Notes: generated by a model from the letters alone, not told the origin. Counted from the first letter of the stretch, positions 17,642 through 26,314 are shown. The stretch is DNA of 64,000 nt from an uncultured Flavobacteriaceae bacterium (GCA_947502975.1 CANNBV010000004.1:186001-250000), one strand, 5' to 3'. Program-made: numbers and translations.

Positions 17642-19591
17642 CTATCTACGCTTCTTCTTCGACTTAAACTTAGCCTTATTCTTGCGTTGATTAAAAGGCA
17701 CCGCATCATCAAAGGTGTGCTTCGGTTTTCCTGGTTTGTTTTTACGCCATTTTTCGGTTTTTGCAGGAAGCAAAACATCTAAAAGGTCTTGACGTCCAAG
17801 CTTATTTAAGGTGTTTTTAATCCAGGCTTTATTTTCATCTTTATACCAAAAGAAAAAACGGTGTTGTTCGTCCTTTTCTTTTCTGGTCTTTGGCGTTCTT
17901 ACTTTCTTTAAAGTATATGGATGATAACCACTATAATAAATTACTGTAGCTACTGTCATTGGTGTTGGTGTAAAACCTTGAACTTGCTCTAACTGAAACC
18001 CCATATCTTTAGTTTCGGCAGCCAAATTTGCCATATCTTCAGCTTCACACGCAGGGTGATTTGAAATAAAGTAAGGTATCAATTGCAACTTCAAACCTTT
18101 CTTGACATTTATCTTATCAAAACGTTCTTTAAACTTATGAAAATAACTAAATGAAGGTTTACGCATTAATTTTAAAACAGGATCACTTGTATGTTCTGGT
18201 GCCACTTTAAGTCGCCCCGAAACATGTTTAGTCATCACCTCTTCGGTATAATCATCCAGCTCTTTAGCATCAGCATTTTTATTAAATTCTGGCACCAACA
18301 TATCGTGGCGGATACCAGAACCTATAAAGGATTTCTTTACTTTAGGATGGCTATCAACCGCCTGATATAAATCTGTTAAAGGCTTATGAGACGTATCAAG
18401 ATTACTACAAATTACAGGAGAAATACATGAAGGTGCCACACATTTATCGCAAATCTCCTGTACTTTACCTTTCATTTTATACATATTCGCACTTGGGCCT
18501 CCAATATCAGACAAATAGCCTTTAAAATCTGGCATATTAGCCACAGTGTCCACTTCGCGTAATACAGATTCTTGACTTCTAGAAGCAATGAATTTCCCTT
18601 GATGCGCAGAAATGGTACAAAAACTACAGCCACCAAAACAACCACGATGGATGTTAATGGAAAACTTAATCATTTCATACGCAGGAATCGGTCCGCGTTT
18701 ATTGTATTTTGGATGTGGTAAACGCGTATAAGGCAACTCAAAAGAAGCATCAATTTCATCCTCCGTCATGGTAGGGTACGGCGGATTTATCATCAAGGTT
18801 TTATCACCAATCTTTTGAAAAATACGTCTTGCAGCTAACTTATTAGATTCTTGTTCTATAATTTTAAAATTAGACGCATATTTCTTTTTATCCTTCAAAC
18901 ATAACTCGTGCGAAGCAATTTCAACATCTTCCCAATTACTGTTTTTTGGGATTTTAGCATCAGCATCTAGTAAAACTGCTGTTTGTTTAATGGTAGTAAT
19001 ACTAGAAAATGGTACACCCTTCTGCATTAAACGCACCACTTCTCGTAATGGTTGCTCGCCCATACCATACACCAACATATCTGCCTTAGAACTTTCTAAA
19101 ATCGTTGGCATTAGTGTATCACTCCAATAGTCGTAGTGCGTTACACGACGCAAGGAAGCCTCAATCCCTCCAAGCAAAACAGGAACATCAGGCCACTTTT
19201 CCTTTAAGATTTTAGAATATACTGTAGATGCATAATCGGGACGAAACCCTATATCACCATTTGGTGTATACGCATCTTTATCTCTGCGCTTTTTATTCGC
19301 ATTATAATTACTAATCATGGGGTCCATGCAACCACCAGTTACCCCAAAAAACAATTTCGGAGTACCTAGTTTTACGAAATCCTGAAGATTATCATTTACA
19401 TTAGGTTGTGGCACAATAGCTACTCGTAAACCAAAACTCTCTAGTAAACGTCCAATAACGGCAGGGCCAAATGTAGGATGATCCACATAGGCATCACCGC
19501 TAAACAGAATAACATCTAGTGCTTCCCATCCGCGAATTTTCACCTCTTTGTTTGTGGTAGGCAACCAATTAGAAAGTTTTAACTCTTGCAT
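17642..19591 (-). CDS. YgiQ-family radical SAM protein
   Basis: 649 residues. The family N-terminus (DVILFSGDAYVDHPTFGPAV) is followed by the radical SAM cluster motif CFGGCSFC (CX3CX2C, near 317-324), and a very basic C-terminal tail (KNKAKFKSKKKRR). The protein matches the UPF0313/YgiQ family in length and order. Such proteins bind a 4Fe-4S cluster and S-adenosylmethionine; the substrate is not established. It is monocistronic, with the variable region starting beyond its 5' end. Confidence 0.93.
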   Translation of the reverse strand: MQELKLSNWLPTTNKEVKIRGWEALDVILFSGDAYVDHPTFGPAVIGRLLESFGLRVAIVPQPNVNDNLQDFVKLGTPKLFFGVTGGCMDPMISNYNANKKRRDKDAYTPNGDIGFRPDYASTVYSKILKEKWPDVPVLLGGIEASLRRVTHYDYWSDTLMPTILESSKADMLVYGMGEQPLREVVRLMQKGVPFSSITTIKQTAVLLDADAKIPKNSNWEDVEIASHELCLKDKKKYASNFKIIEQESNKLAARRIFQKIGDKTLMINPPYPTMTEDEIDASFELPYTRLPHPKYNKRGPIPAYEMIKFSINIHRGCFGGCSFCTISAHQGKFIASRSQESVLREVDTVANMPDFKGYLSDIGGPSANMYKMKGKVQEICDKCVAPSCISPVICSNLDTSHKPLTDLYQAVDSHPKVKKSFIGSGIRHDMLVPEFNKNADAKELDDYTEEVMTKHVSGRLKVAPEHTSDPVLKLMRKPSFSYFHKFKERFDKINVKKGLKLQLIPYFISNHPACEAEDMANLAAETKDMGFQLEQVQGFTPTPMTVATVIYYSGYHPYTLKKVRTPKTRKEKDEQHRFFFWYKDENKAWIKNTLNKLGRQDLLDVLLPAKTEKWRKNKPGKPKHTFDDAVPFNQRKNKAKFKSKKKRR

Positions 19592-19643
19592 AGCTCTGCA
19601 AAAGTAGTTAAAAATCTCTGCTTTTCGTTATTTCAATATTTAT

Positions 19644-19753
19644 GGCGTTACCCCGCTCGCTCGCTGAGGATCTCGAAGCGCGGTCGGGCTTTCCGTTAAA
19701 AGTTTTGGCTCGATGCGCGCCTCGCCAAAAGCTACCACTGCAATCCCTAACGC
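19644..19753. repeat. GC-rich dispersed intergenic repeat, copy 1
   Basis: About 110 bp, clearly richer in G+C than its surroundings. It starts GGCGTTACCCC, contains GGTCGGGCTTTC, and ends CAATCCCTAACGC. The same three blocks, in reverse orientation and with a shorter middle, are found at 40735-40811. This is a dispersed non-coding repeat of the kind frequent in Flavobacteriaceae. It lies just outside the cassette array. Confidence 0.75.
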
Positions 19754-19857
19754 AAACCTATCTGCTAGCTATTTGACTATACAAATATGATTTTATTATC
19801 TATCAGAGATTAGCAAAATAAAGATAATACAGGCCAAAGATTTGATTATATTTGGAA

Positions 19858-19907
19858 TAAACATTATGGATATAAACGCAATTGCGTTTATCCCTCCGTT
19901 GTGTATA
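19858..19907. repeat. Left boundary hairpin and first core arm (S0, attI-like position)
   Basis: A perfect 20-bp palindrome (ATAAACGCAA/TTGCGTTTAT, 19872-19891) lies inside a longer imperfect hairpin that begins AAC and ends GTT at 19898-19900. The GTT opens the first cassette arm GTTGTGTATA. This hairpin is shorter than the inter-cassette sites and marks where the array begins, the position an attI site would occupy. Confidence 0.6.
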
Positions 19908-19925
19908 ATTGAGAATATCTAAATT

Positions 19926-20495
19926 TTGAAATACAAATACAGAGAATTTAATAACGAAAAAATTAAGGGACAATCTTTTACAGTTATCGTCAATAATTTT
20001 AATTTTTATCTTGCTGAATTGACTGTTTATGCGAATAAAAAGATAGAATGTTGGGGGTTGATGGATTTAGATGAGTTTTATCAAAAACTAGATTCTGGAT
20101 GGATAAGAATTGATTTACCTAAAAACTCAACATTGCATATAGATAATTTTGGACATTTAAAATCTGATGAATTCGTTCAACAAAAAACAAAAGAAGATTT
20201 TTTAAAAGAAATTGAGGATGCGATAACGGAACTGAATGGTGGAAAAGGAAGAGTTTCTAAGTGTATTGATTCTTTTAAGAATTATCTCTTAAATGACGAT
20301 CTTAATAATTTTGAGATTCTCAAATCTGACTTTGAAAACTTACCTAGTCACCGAAAAGTATTGTTTGAATATGTTGACTATAAAGATCCTTTAATTGAAC
20401 TAATGAAAACTGAAAATACATTTACTAAAGAGCAACGGAGGTTTATGTTAAATGATTATTTTGAGGGCGAATGGGATGAAAAAAAATTAAAGTAA
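19926..20495 (+). CDS. Cassette 1: hypothetical soluble protein
   Basis: 189 residues from a TTG start 19 bases after the core arm. No signal peptide or membrane segment. The N-terminal half is beta-like (GQSFTVIVNNFNFYLAELTVYANKKIECWGL) and the C-terminal half helical and charged, ending EWDEKKLK. The layout resembles small immunity-type proteins, but no family is recognised. The 5' arm GTTGTGTATA and 3' arm TATACACAAC are exact reverse complements, which define the cassette limits. Confidence 0.7.
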   Translation: MKYKYREFNNEKIKGQSFTVIVNNFNFYLAELTVYANKKIECWGLMDLDEFYQKLDSGWIRIDLPKNSTLHIDNFGHLKSDEFVQQKTKEDFLKEIEDAITELNGGKGRVSKCIDSFKNYLLNDDLNNFEILKSDFENLPSHRKVLFEYVDYKDPLIELMKTENTFTKEQRRFMLNDYFEGEWDEKKLK

Positions 20496-20498
20496 AAC

Positions 20499-20573
20499 TA
20501 TACACAACACTATATAACAAAACATAGCTGCCCTCTAGGTCAGCAACGTTTGTTATATTTAACGTTGTGTGTA
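20499..20573. repeat. Cassette-end palindrome S1 (short class, 75 bp)
   Basis: Left arm TATACACAAC belongs to cassette 1; right arm GTTGTGTGTA opens cassette 2. The interior pairs TATATAACAAA with TTTGTTATATT and closes with AGCTGCCC/GTCAGC. The interior is almost identical to S16, 11 kb away. Confidence 0.85.
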
Positions 20574-20609
20574 ATTTGACCATACTCAAAACTAACAGAA
20601 TAAAACTGA

Positions 20610-20990
20610 ATGAAATACTGGATTCTGACTTTTGCAATATTGATTTTCGGATGTAAAAATAAACGAGAAAAACCTCTCACTTTAGAATTGACAGACCCAA
20701 TTTTAATTGAATGCGATTCAATGTCCAAAAAAGCGGAAACTGATTATAAAAATGGAATTAGAGAATATACAATAATGGGATTAGTATATGCGACTGAGCT
20801 TGAAATGTATTACTCTGACTATATGAAACGAAATTATAACATAACTATGAAAGCTAATTGTGTTCCAACATTTTTAGATGAGTGTTATGCTCAATCTATG
20901 GTCTTTGAAATTGAAGAAGAGTATGGAGAAAATTTTATGAAATTGACTAGAGAAAAAGCTGAATTGGAATTTAATAGCAAGCGGAAATAA
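20610..20990 (+). CDS. Cassette 2: small lipoprotein
   Basis: 126 residues starting MKYWILTFAILIFGCKNKRE, a lipoprotein signal with the cysteine near residue 15. The mature part is short and acidic, with conserved-looking cysteines at CDSMSKKAETDYKNG and CVPTFLDECYAQ. No family is recognised. The gene lies between arms GTTGTGTGTA and TACACACAAC (10/10 complementary), and the stop is only 4 bases before the 3' arm. Confidence 0.75.
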   Translation: MKYWILTFAILIFGCKNKREKPLTLELTDPILIECDSMSKKAETDYKNGIREYTIMGLVYATELEMYYSDYMKRNYNITMKANCVPTFLDECYAQSMVFEIEEEYGENFMKLTREKAELEFNSKRK

Positions 20991-20994
20991 AAAC

Positions 20995-21128
20995 TACACA
21001 CAACAACGTGTATAGTTCATTGCTCTGAAATTCCTAATCGGAATTTCTAAGCGGCTGAACTATGATTCTCTTCAATTTACTATCTTAGTGCTGATCGCAA
21101 CAAACCATACACGAACACGTTGTAGCCA
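20995..21128. repeat. Cassette-end palindrome S2 (134 bp)
   Basis: Left arm TACACACAAC (cassette 2), right arm GTTGTAGCCA (cassette 3). Outer boxes AACGTGTATAG and CCATACACGAACAC pair except for an extra AACA block on the right. The tip hairpin is GAAATTCC-TAAT-CGGAATTTC. Confidence 0.85.
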
Positions 21129-21137
21129 ATTTGAGTA

Positions 21138-21698
21138 ATGACCGAAATGATAAATAATTTAATCAACCATCATTTTTGTATAAAGGGAAAAACCAAAGAT
21201 GAAATTTTAAAATGTTTTAATCTGGAATTTAAGGAGCATATGATTTTTGATGCTGACTTTGACTGGGAGTTCCTTTTTGCCGAAGATATTGAAAATAAAA
21301 AAAGATTTATTCTATTTGACCCAATAAATGAATGGACTTATTTAAGATGGAATGTTTGGGATTTTGAAGAAACGAAGGCTTTAGTTTCGAGACTTTCAAA
21401 GGAATTAAACACAGAAGTCAATTATTTTTTCATTGATCCTTGGATTTTTACATTAAGATGGATTATTGCTAGAGATAGTAAATTAATAAGTGTTTACTAT
21501 GAATCTCACGAAGAAATCATTGAGCAATCAGGAGAACTCAACATTGAAAATGAAGTCCGAGAAAGAATTAAAGAAAAAGATGGAGATGAAGAGTTTTGGG
21601 AAGATAAATATTGGGACTTATATGAAAAAATGAATCCGCCAATAACAGTGTTGAATGAAATGAAAAATATTAACGCAATAATTGGAGAAATAAAATAA
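21138..21698 (+). CDS. Cassette 3: hypothetical acidic soluble protein
   Basis: 186 residues with no signal peptide. It is rich in Trp and acidic residues (FDADFDWEFLFAEDIEN; EFWEDKYWDLYEKM). The composition and size recall immunity or adaptor proteins, but no family can be named. The arms GTTGTAGCCA and TGGCTACAAC are exact reverse complements. The ATG lies 10 bases after the 5' arm, within the recurrent junction CCAATTTGAGTAATG. Confidence 0.7.
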   Translation: MTEMINNLINHHFCIKGKTKDEILKCFNLEFKEHMIFDADFDWEFLFAEDIENKKRFILFDPINEWTYLRWNVWDFEETKALVSRLSKELNTEVNYFFIDPWIFTLRWIIARDSKLISVYYESHEEIIEQSGELNIENEVRERIKEKDGDEEFWEDKYWDLYEKMNPPITVLNEMKNINAIIGEIK

Positions 21699-21707
21699 AA
21701 TAAAAAC

Positions 21708-21773
21708 TGGCTACAACAACACCTATACACAATGCCCTTCGGGACACTGCGCATAGCCAAAACGTTGCCAGTA
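21708..21773. repeat. Cassette-end palindrome S3 (66 bp, shortest)
   Basis: Left arm TGGCTACAAC (cassette 3), right arm GTTGCCAGTA (cassette 4). The inner stem pairs CTATACAC...TGC with GCGCATAG and closes on TGCCCTTCGGGACA. Confidence 0.8.
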
Positions 21774-21780
21774 ATATAAA

Positions 21781-22866
21781 ATGACCGAAGAACTAAAAAA
21801 ATACGAATCCACAATAAAAAAGAAACACAGCTTCAATTGGACACCAAAATTTGAAGAGGAAATAAGAACTGATTTAAATAAAACAGTAATAATTCCGATT
21901 GTTATTCAAACTTTTGAAAAGTTAGGTTGGGATTTAGTTTATCAAGATAACAAAAATGCTGAAGCCAAACGAAAAGGAAATTGGAATCGATGGACTGAAA
22001 AAATAGCTATTTCTTTTGACTACGGCAAATTAACAATAAAAAGTGTTTCTCTTGGAAACGAAATGTGGGATAATGGACGAAATTCAAAACGAGTAAAGTT
22101 ATTTATTCACGCCTTTCAAAAAACTGAAAAAGAATTTGACAGAGAAACTTTAGCTGAATTAGAAAAAGAAGTAGAAAAGAAAAATAATTGGGATGATTAT
22201 GAAATCCCTGAAAACTTACCACAACCGAAAATAAGAAAAGAACCCCTAATTTGGATTCCTATTGTTGGAGGTTTAATTACATCATTATTATTAGGTTTTA
22301 TTGTTGCATTCCTTTCTGTAAAAGGAATTTATATAATTGGAATTTTTGAAGTTGGAGTTGCAATATTAATGGGATTTGTTTTAAAACAGCTTATTAAACT
22401 GAGTAATTACACTTTTTATGACCATTTGCATTACCTCTTAATAGGAATGATTCTGATAACATACATTTCAAATCAATATTTTCAGTATCAAATAATATTA
22501 AATGAAAATAACTTTCAACCTTTTAGTTTTTGGGAATTTATGCAGGCTAGATTTGAGGCTGGACTTACAATCAAAAAATTAAATACTGGTTGGATTGGTT
22601 TATTAATAAGTTGGGGTATACAATTAGTAGTAACGTATTTAATTGGAGTTTTAAGACTTGCTTCAAGTTTAACCGCTTATCAACTTGAAAGAGTTCCAAT
22701 GGAAGTTGTTGATTTCGCATACTATCATTTTGTAAAAGAGAAAACAGATGACCAAGTTCGTTCTGAGTTGTCTAAAAAGGGTTGGACAGAAAAACAAGAT
22801 CAAGATGAAGTTTTTGAATCAATTGGGGCAATACAAGGAGCGACAGAATTAAATCGAATGGAATAA
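21781..22866 (+). CDS. Cassette 4: multi-pass membrane protein
   Basis: 361 residues. The cytoplasmic N-terminal about 150 residues are charged (TPKFEEEIRTDLNKTVIIPIV). Four or five transmembrane segments follow (IPIVGGLITSLLLGFIVAFL, GIYIIGIFEVGVAILMGFVL, LLIGMILITYIS, GLLISWGIQLVVTYLIGVL). A C-terminal soluble tail is predicted helical (VRSELSKKGWTEKQDQDEVF). No family is recognised. The arms GTTGCCAGTA and TACTGGCAAC are exact reverse complements. At about 1.1 kb this is one of the larger cassettes. Confidence 0.75.
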   Translation: MTEELKKYESTIKKKHSFNWTPKFEEEIRTDLNKTVIIPIVIQTFEKLGWDLVYQDNKNAEAKRKGNWNRWTEKIAISFDYGKLTIKSVSLGNEMWDNGRNSKRVKLFIHAFQKTEKEFDRETLAELEKEVEKKNNWDDYEIPENLPQPKIRKEPLIWIPIVGGLITSLLLGFIVAFLSVKGIYIIGIFEVGVAILMGFVLKQLIKLSNYTFYDHLHYLLIGMILITYISNQYFQYQIILNENNFQPFSFWEFMQARFEAGLTIKKLNTGWIGLLISWGIQLVVTYLIGVLRLASSLTAYQLERVPMEVVDFAYYHFVKEKTDDQVRSELSKKGWTEKQDQDEVFESIGAIQGATELNRME

Positions 22867-22875
22867 AATAAATAC

Positions 22876-23014
22876 TACTGGCAACAACGTGTATAGCCAA
22901 TTGCTTGTTCTGTGTACACTCGGAAAATCCTACGGATTTTCCTCTGGTTCGTTTTCTTTTGCTAATTTAGTTCCTAACCAACGCAACTAACCATACACGA
23001 ACACGTTAGCTACA
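22876..23014. repeat. Cassette-end palindrome S4 (139 bp)
   Basis: Left arm TACTGGCAAC (cassette 4), right arm GTTAGCTACA (cassette 5). The outer boxes read AACGTGTATAG and CCATACACGAACAC. The tip hairpin is GGAAAATCC-TAC-GGATTTTCC. Confidence 0.87.
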
Positions 23015-23024
23015 AACCCAAATA

Positions 23025-23720
23025 ATGAAAAGATTTCTATTAATAATACTAGTTCTCTCAATAGGAGTATTTATTAATTCTTGTGATAAAAACTTAAAGC
23101 CTGATTTTGACAACAGGAAATCTATTCATCTTGAATCCTATAATGAAACAAAGGAAAAGCTAAAGTTATTAAGTGGTTTAGAAATTAAAAAGGTACAATA
23201 CGTAATATCAAATTATCAAGAAAGGTCTAACCAATATGATGGTTATCATTTAGCTGACGAAGGAATTTTTATTGAATTATCGAATAATCAAGTTATTAGT
23301 TGGATCTGGACGGACGATGGACCAGATGAAGGATACTATTATAGCCTTTTCCTTGAAGATATGTCTGAACCTCTTAAGAAACGAAATCAGAATGGAATTA
23401 AATTTCTGAAGGAAATAGGGGAATATTATCCTGGAGTAGAATCTAAATGGATTGACGTAAGCGAAACAAAAGAGTGGAAAAATTATATTGGAAAAAAGAT
23501 AGAATCAGTAAATTATAAATTTACCAGAACTAAAGATAAAAGATATCATATCACTGATGCAATATTGGGAGTAGGTAATGATAAAGTATACATATCCTCA
23601 ATAGAAGAGCCTGAACCAACTATACTCCCTAAACTTGAAAATTTGAATTTTGCTCCAGACTGGACTATTGTAATTTTTGATGAAAAAATCTTAAAAAGAC
23701 ACGAAAGAAAAAGTCTGTAG
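23025..23720 (+). CDS. Cassette 5: lipoprotein of unknown function
   Basis: 231 residues starting MKRFLLIILVLSIGVFINSCDKN, a lipoprotein signal. The body has two similar-looking halves (LSGLEIKKVQYVISNY... and IGKKIESVNYKFTRTKD), suggesting an internal duplication. The TAG stop lies inside the 3' arm TGTAGCTAAC, which is the exact reverse complement of the 5' arm GTTAGCTACA, so the coding region runs into the recombination site. Confidence 0.75.
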   Translation: MKRFLLIILVLSIGVFINSCDKNLKPDFDNRKSIHLESYNETKEKLKLLSGLEIKKVQYVISNYQERSNQYDGYHLADEGIFIELSNNQVISWIWTDDGPDEGYYYSLFLEDMSEPLKKRNQNGIKFLKEIGEYYPGVESKWIDVSETKEWKNYIGKKIESVNYKFTRTKDKRYHITDAILGVGNDKVYISSIEEPEPTILPKLENLNFAPDWTIVIFDEKILKRHERKSL

Positions 23721-23789
23721 CTAACAATTTGTATATTGCATATGCTCCCTTTGGGAAGCAAACGCAACATACAAGAGACGTTGGCAACA
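23716..23789. repeat. Cassette-end palindrome S5 (74 bp)
   Basis: Left arm TGTAGCTAAC (cassette 5), right arm GTTGGCAACA (cassette 6). Inner pairing is GTATATTGC with GCAACATAC, closing on CTCCCTTTGGGAAG. Short class, like S1, S3 and S16. Confidence 0.8.
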
Positions 23790-23802
23790 AGCAGAATAAA
23801 CT

Positions 23803-24453
23803 ATGAGAAAAATTTCAATCTTAGCTCTTTCGATTATTTTGTTTGGATGCAATAATGAAAAAGAAGAAATAATTAATACTTTCAATAATTTTAATAAAGC
23901 AAATATTGAATTAAATGGAGAGAAGATTTATGAGTTGACCGATTCTGAAACTCATAACTATTACAGAAGCTTTTTGTCCAAAATATTAAAGTTAGACTCA
24001 ATCGCTATAACCGAATTAAATTTAACCGAAAAATTAAATTTATTATCAACAAGAGCAATAATAGAAGATTCTGAATTAAAAAAAATAAGCCCAAAAGACT
24101 TAATGATTAAAATTTATACGGAGATAAGTTCAATGGATACTGTACGAATAAATGCCATAAAAACAACAGGAATCACAAACATCAGAATTGAAAACGAACA
24201 AGCCAAATGTGATTTTACAATAAATGGAGAAACCTTGTCACCTAATGTTAATCTCAAGTTTTCAAAAGAAAACGGAAAATGGAAATATAATGTAATATCT
24301 ATGGCTGATTATACAGAAAAACAATTAAATAATGTTTGTGAATACCACGGATTTAATCACATGGATTTAATAGAATGGACTTTTTCGGCATCCAATATTG
24401 GAAATAAGAAAATCAAAGAACTGAATGATATCTGGAATCCAATAATTAAATAA
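23803..24453 (+). CDS. Cassette 6: lipoprotein of unknown function (boundary arms do not match)
   Basis: 216 residues starting MRKISILALSIILFGCNNEKEE, a lipoprotein signal. The body is a helix followed by beta strands (NAIKTTGITNIRIENEQAKCDFTING), possibly an NTF2-like or DUF-type periplasmic fold. It is the only cassette whose 5' arm (GTTGGCAACA) and 3' arm (TGTACACAAC) are not complementary (7 of 10), which suggests it was built by a deletion or rearrangement between two cassettes. Confidence 0.72.
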   Translation: MRKISILALSIILFGCNNEKEEIINTFNNFNKANIELNGEKIYELTDSETHNYYRSFLSKILKLDSIAITELNLTEKLNLLSTRAIIEDSELKKISPKDLMIKIYTEISSMDTVRINAIKTTGITNIRIENEQAKCDFTINGETLSPNVNLKFSKENGKWKYNVISMADYTEKQLNNVCEYHGFNHMDLIEWTFSASNIGNKKIKELNDIWNPIIK

Positions 24454-24454
24454 C

Positions 24455-24592
24455 TGTACACAACATTGTATAAAAATAATTGCTTGGTCTGTGTGTACTC
24501 GGAAAATCCTGCGGATTTTCCCCTCGCTAGTTTTTGTTTGCTAAATTAGTAACTTAACCACGCAACTATTCTTATACGTAACCGTTACCAGC
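24455..24592. repeat. Cassette-end palindrome S6 (138 bp)
   Basis: Left arm TGTACACAAC (end of cassette 6), right arm GTTACCAGC (cassette 7). The tip hairpin GGAAAATCC-TGC-GGATTTTCC is close to that of S4. The right box is TTATACGTAACC. Confidence 0.82.
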
Positions 24593-24602
24593 AATTTGTA
24601 AA

Positions 24603-25124
24603 ATGAAACTGAAAGAAAAAATAGTTATTGACTTTGAGGAGTTTTTCAAATCTGGAAAGTTTGACTTTCTAAAATTAGGAAAAACAAAAGAATGGATTAT
24701 AAATAATTTCCCTGACCCAGATTACTTTGATGAAAATCAGCATGTTTATAAGGATGATATTTGGAGATATGGAAATATTGAGCTTCATTTTAATAAAGAT
24801 AAATTATTCTTAATTTTCTCTGACTACGTTGACGAATTAGACGGTGGCAATTCGTTAGAGTTGAAAAAATGGTTTCTAGAAAATACAGATAAGCTAAAAT
24901 TATCCGATGTGATTTCCGAACTCAATAAAAAACACATTGACTTTAATAAAAGAAAAAGTAAGATTGTAGAGAACGCGGTAAATCTGGAATTACAAAGTAA
25001 CGTTCAACTTGGATTTCATCTTGAAGAAAAGGAGAATGAAGATAATGTTAAATTTCTAGAGCGTTGCAAAAAGACAAATCAAGATGAATTCAGACTTAGT
25101 TCATTTAGCTTAATGACAAAATAA
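24603..25124 (+). CDS. Cassette 7: hypothetical soluble protein
   Basis: 173 residues with no signal or membrane segment. It contains LGKTKEWIINNFPDPDYF and IWRYGNIELHFNKDKLFLIF, a small mixed alpha/beta domain seen in many uncharacterised bacterial proteins. The C-terminal half is helical and charged. No function is assigned. The arms GTTACCAGC and GCTGGTAAC are exact reverse complements; ATG 10 bases after the 5' arm. Confidence 0.7.
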   Translation: MKLKEKIVIDFEEFFKSGKFDFLKLGKTKEWIINNFPDPDYFDENQHVYKDDIWRYGNIELHFNKDKLFLIFSDYVDELDGGNSLELKKWFLENTDKLKLSDVISELNKKHIDFNKRKSKIVENAVNLELQSNVQLGFHLEEKENEDNVKFLERCKKTNQDEFRLSSFSLMTK

Positions 25125-25126
25125 AA

Positions 25127-25264
25127 GCTGGTAACAAAACCTAAAAAACATTGCTTACCGATTTTCCCACTTGGAAAATCAATTGCAAAATCAAAATTTA
25201 GGTATATTTATAAAGTGAACGATAAAACCAACGCAACGATTTCTTAGCCGAGACCGTTAGCACC
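25127..25264. repeat. Cassette-end palindrome S7 (138 bp)
   Basis: Left arm GCTGGTAAC (cassette 7), right arm GTTAGCACC (cassette 8). The tip is CCGATTTTCCCACTTGGAAAATC. The left outer box (AAAACCTAAAAAACATTGC) is more diverged than in the other sites. Confidence 0.78.
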
Positions 25265-25275
25265 AATTTGAGAAA

Positions 25276-25710
25276 ATGGTACAGAAAAAAGAAATGATAG
25301 CGGAATTTGAGAAACTCATGTATAACAGTGAAATGTTAAAAAATTCGTGGAAGAATCAACTTGACCTTTTCGAAAAGCTGAATAAATCGAAAATTTCGGA
25401 TTATCAATTTACTAACTTCATTGATTGGATTTTGAGAACTCGATATTCGGAGGAACTTTTTGCGGGCTCATCGATGTGGAGATTACTCATAAGTAAGCCG
25501 AATCCAAATGGTAAACTAAATTACCAACAGACTCTGAAAATTGAATTTGATAACGGAACTGGATTGTATGAAATGGAATATTCAGATTGGGATACCATTA
25601 GTGATAAAGATGATTACAAGAAAGCAATTCTTTGGACAAGAAAATCGACTGGAATTGAATTGGTGAATAATTTCTTAGAATTTATAAACTGGAATAAAAA
25701 CTGGTGCTAA
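25276..25710 (+). CDS. Cassette 8: hypothetical soluble protein
   Basis: 144 residues, no signal peptide. Helical N-terminus, then a beta part (LLISKPNPNGKLNYQQTLKIEFDNGTGLYEMEY). No family is recognised. The stop codon TAA is the middle of the 3' arm GGTGCTAAC, exactly complementary to the 5' arm GTTAGCACC, so the last codons are specified by the recombination site. Confidence 0.68.
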   Translation: MVQKKEMIAEFEKLMYNSEMLKNSWKNQLDLFEKLNKSKISDYQFTNFIDWILRTRYSEELFAGSSMWRLLISKPNPNGKLNYQQTLKIEFDNGTGLYEMEYSDWDTISDKDDYKKAILWTRKSTGIELVNNFLEFINWNKNWC

Positions 25711-25834
25711 CAATGTATAACCGCAATTACGGCGGATTCGGTCCGAATCCACTCGGAATTGCTAACGTCAGTGCCAAACCGAAAATTAACGCATATTAAC
25801 CCGTAACTGACGGTTATACGAGACCGTTGGCACC
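25703..25834. repeat. Cassette-end palindrome S8 (132 bp), twin of S9
   Basis: Left arm GGTGCTAAC (cassette 8), right arm GTTGGCACC (cassette 9). Boxes AATGTATAACCGCAATTACGG and GACGGTTATACGAGACC pair, with an inner tip GCGGATTCGGTCCGAATCC. The interior is nearly identical to the next site, S9. Confidence 0.87.
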
Positions 25835-25859
25835 AATTTAAAACAGAAACAACCTATTT

Positions 25860-26090
25860 ATGAAAACAAAATACTTTATCTATTCATTAGTAATATTTTG
25901 GTTAATCAACATAGGGCTGTCAATTTTCGAGGAACAGATTGTGGATTATTTCATAATAAATAAAAAGATTGAGGTTCTTGAATTAGGTTTATTTACTGCG
26001 TTTCCAAGGCTTATGTTTTACTTATCACTGATTGGATTACTAATTAAGATAGCTCGATATAAAAATAAATTGGACTTTTTAAACTCTTAG
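25860..26090 (+). CDS. Cassette 9: small two-helix membrane protein
   Basis: 76 residues with two hydrophobic helices (YFIYSLVIFWLINIGLSIF and FTAFPRLMFYLSLIGLLIKIA) and a basic C-terminus. No family is recognised. The 5' arm GTTGGCACC and 3' arm GTTGCCAAC match at 8 of 9 positions. Sixty-odd untranslated bases lie between the stop and the 3' arm, more than in most cassettes. Confidence 0.6.
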   Translation: MKTKYFIYSLVIFWLINIGLSIFEEQIVDYFIINKKIEVLELGLFTAFPRLMFYLSLIGLLIKIARYKNKLDFLNS

Positions 26091-26156
26091 ACGAAACGAA
26101 TAGAAAAAACTTTGAGATATAAAAGCGCATTAGAAAATTTGGGGAAATAAAAAACT

Positions 26157-26294
26157 GTTGCCAACAATGTATAACCGCAATTACGGCGGATTCGACTACG
26201 TCCGAATCCACTCGGAATTGCTAAAGTCAGTGCCAAACCGAAAATTAACGCATATTAACCCGTAACTGACGGTTATACGAGACCGTTGGCTGCA
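26157..26294. repeat. Cassette-end palindrome S9 (138 bp), twin of S8
   Basis: Left arm GTTGCCAAC (cassette 9), right arm GTTGGCTGCA (cassette 10). The interior repeats S8 almost base for base, differing by a few bases at the tip (GATTCGACTACGTCCGAATC). The arms nevertheless differ, as expected if arms travel with cassettes. Confidence 0.87.
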
Positions 26295-26314
26295 AGTTGA
26301 ACAGCGCAAAAAAT

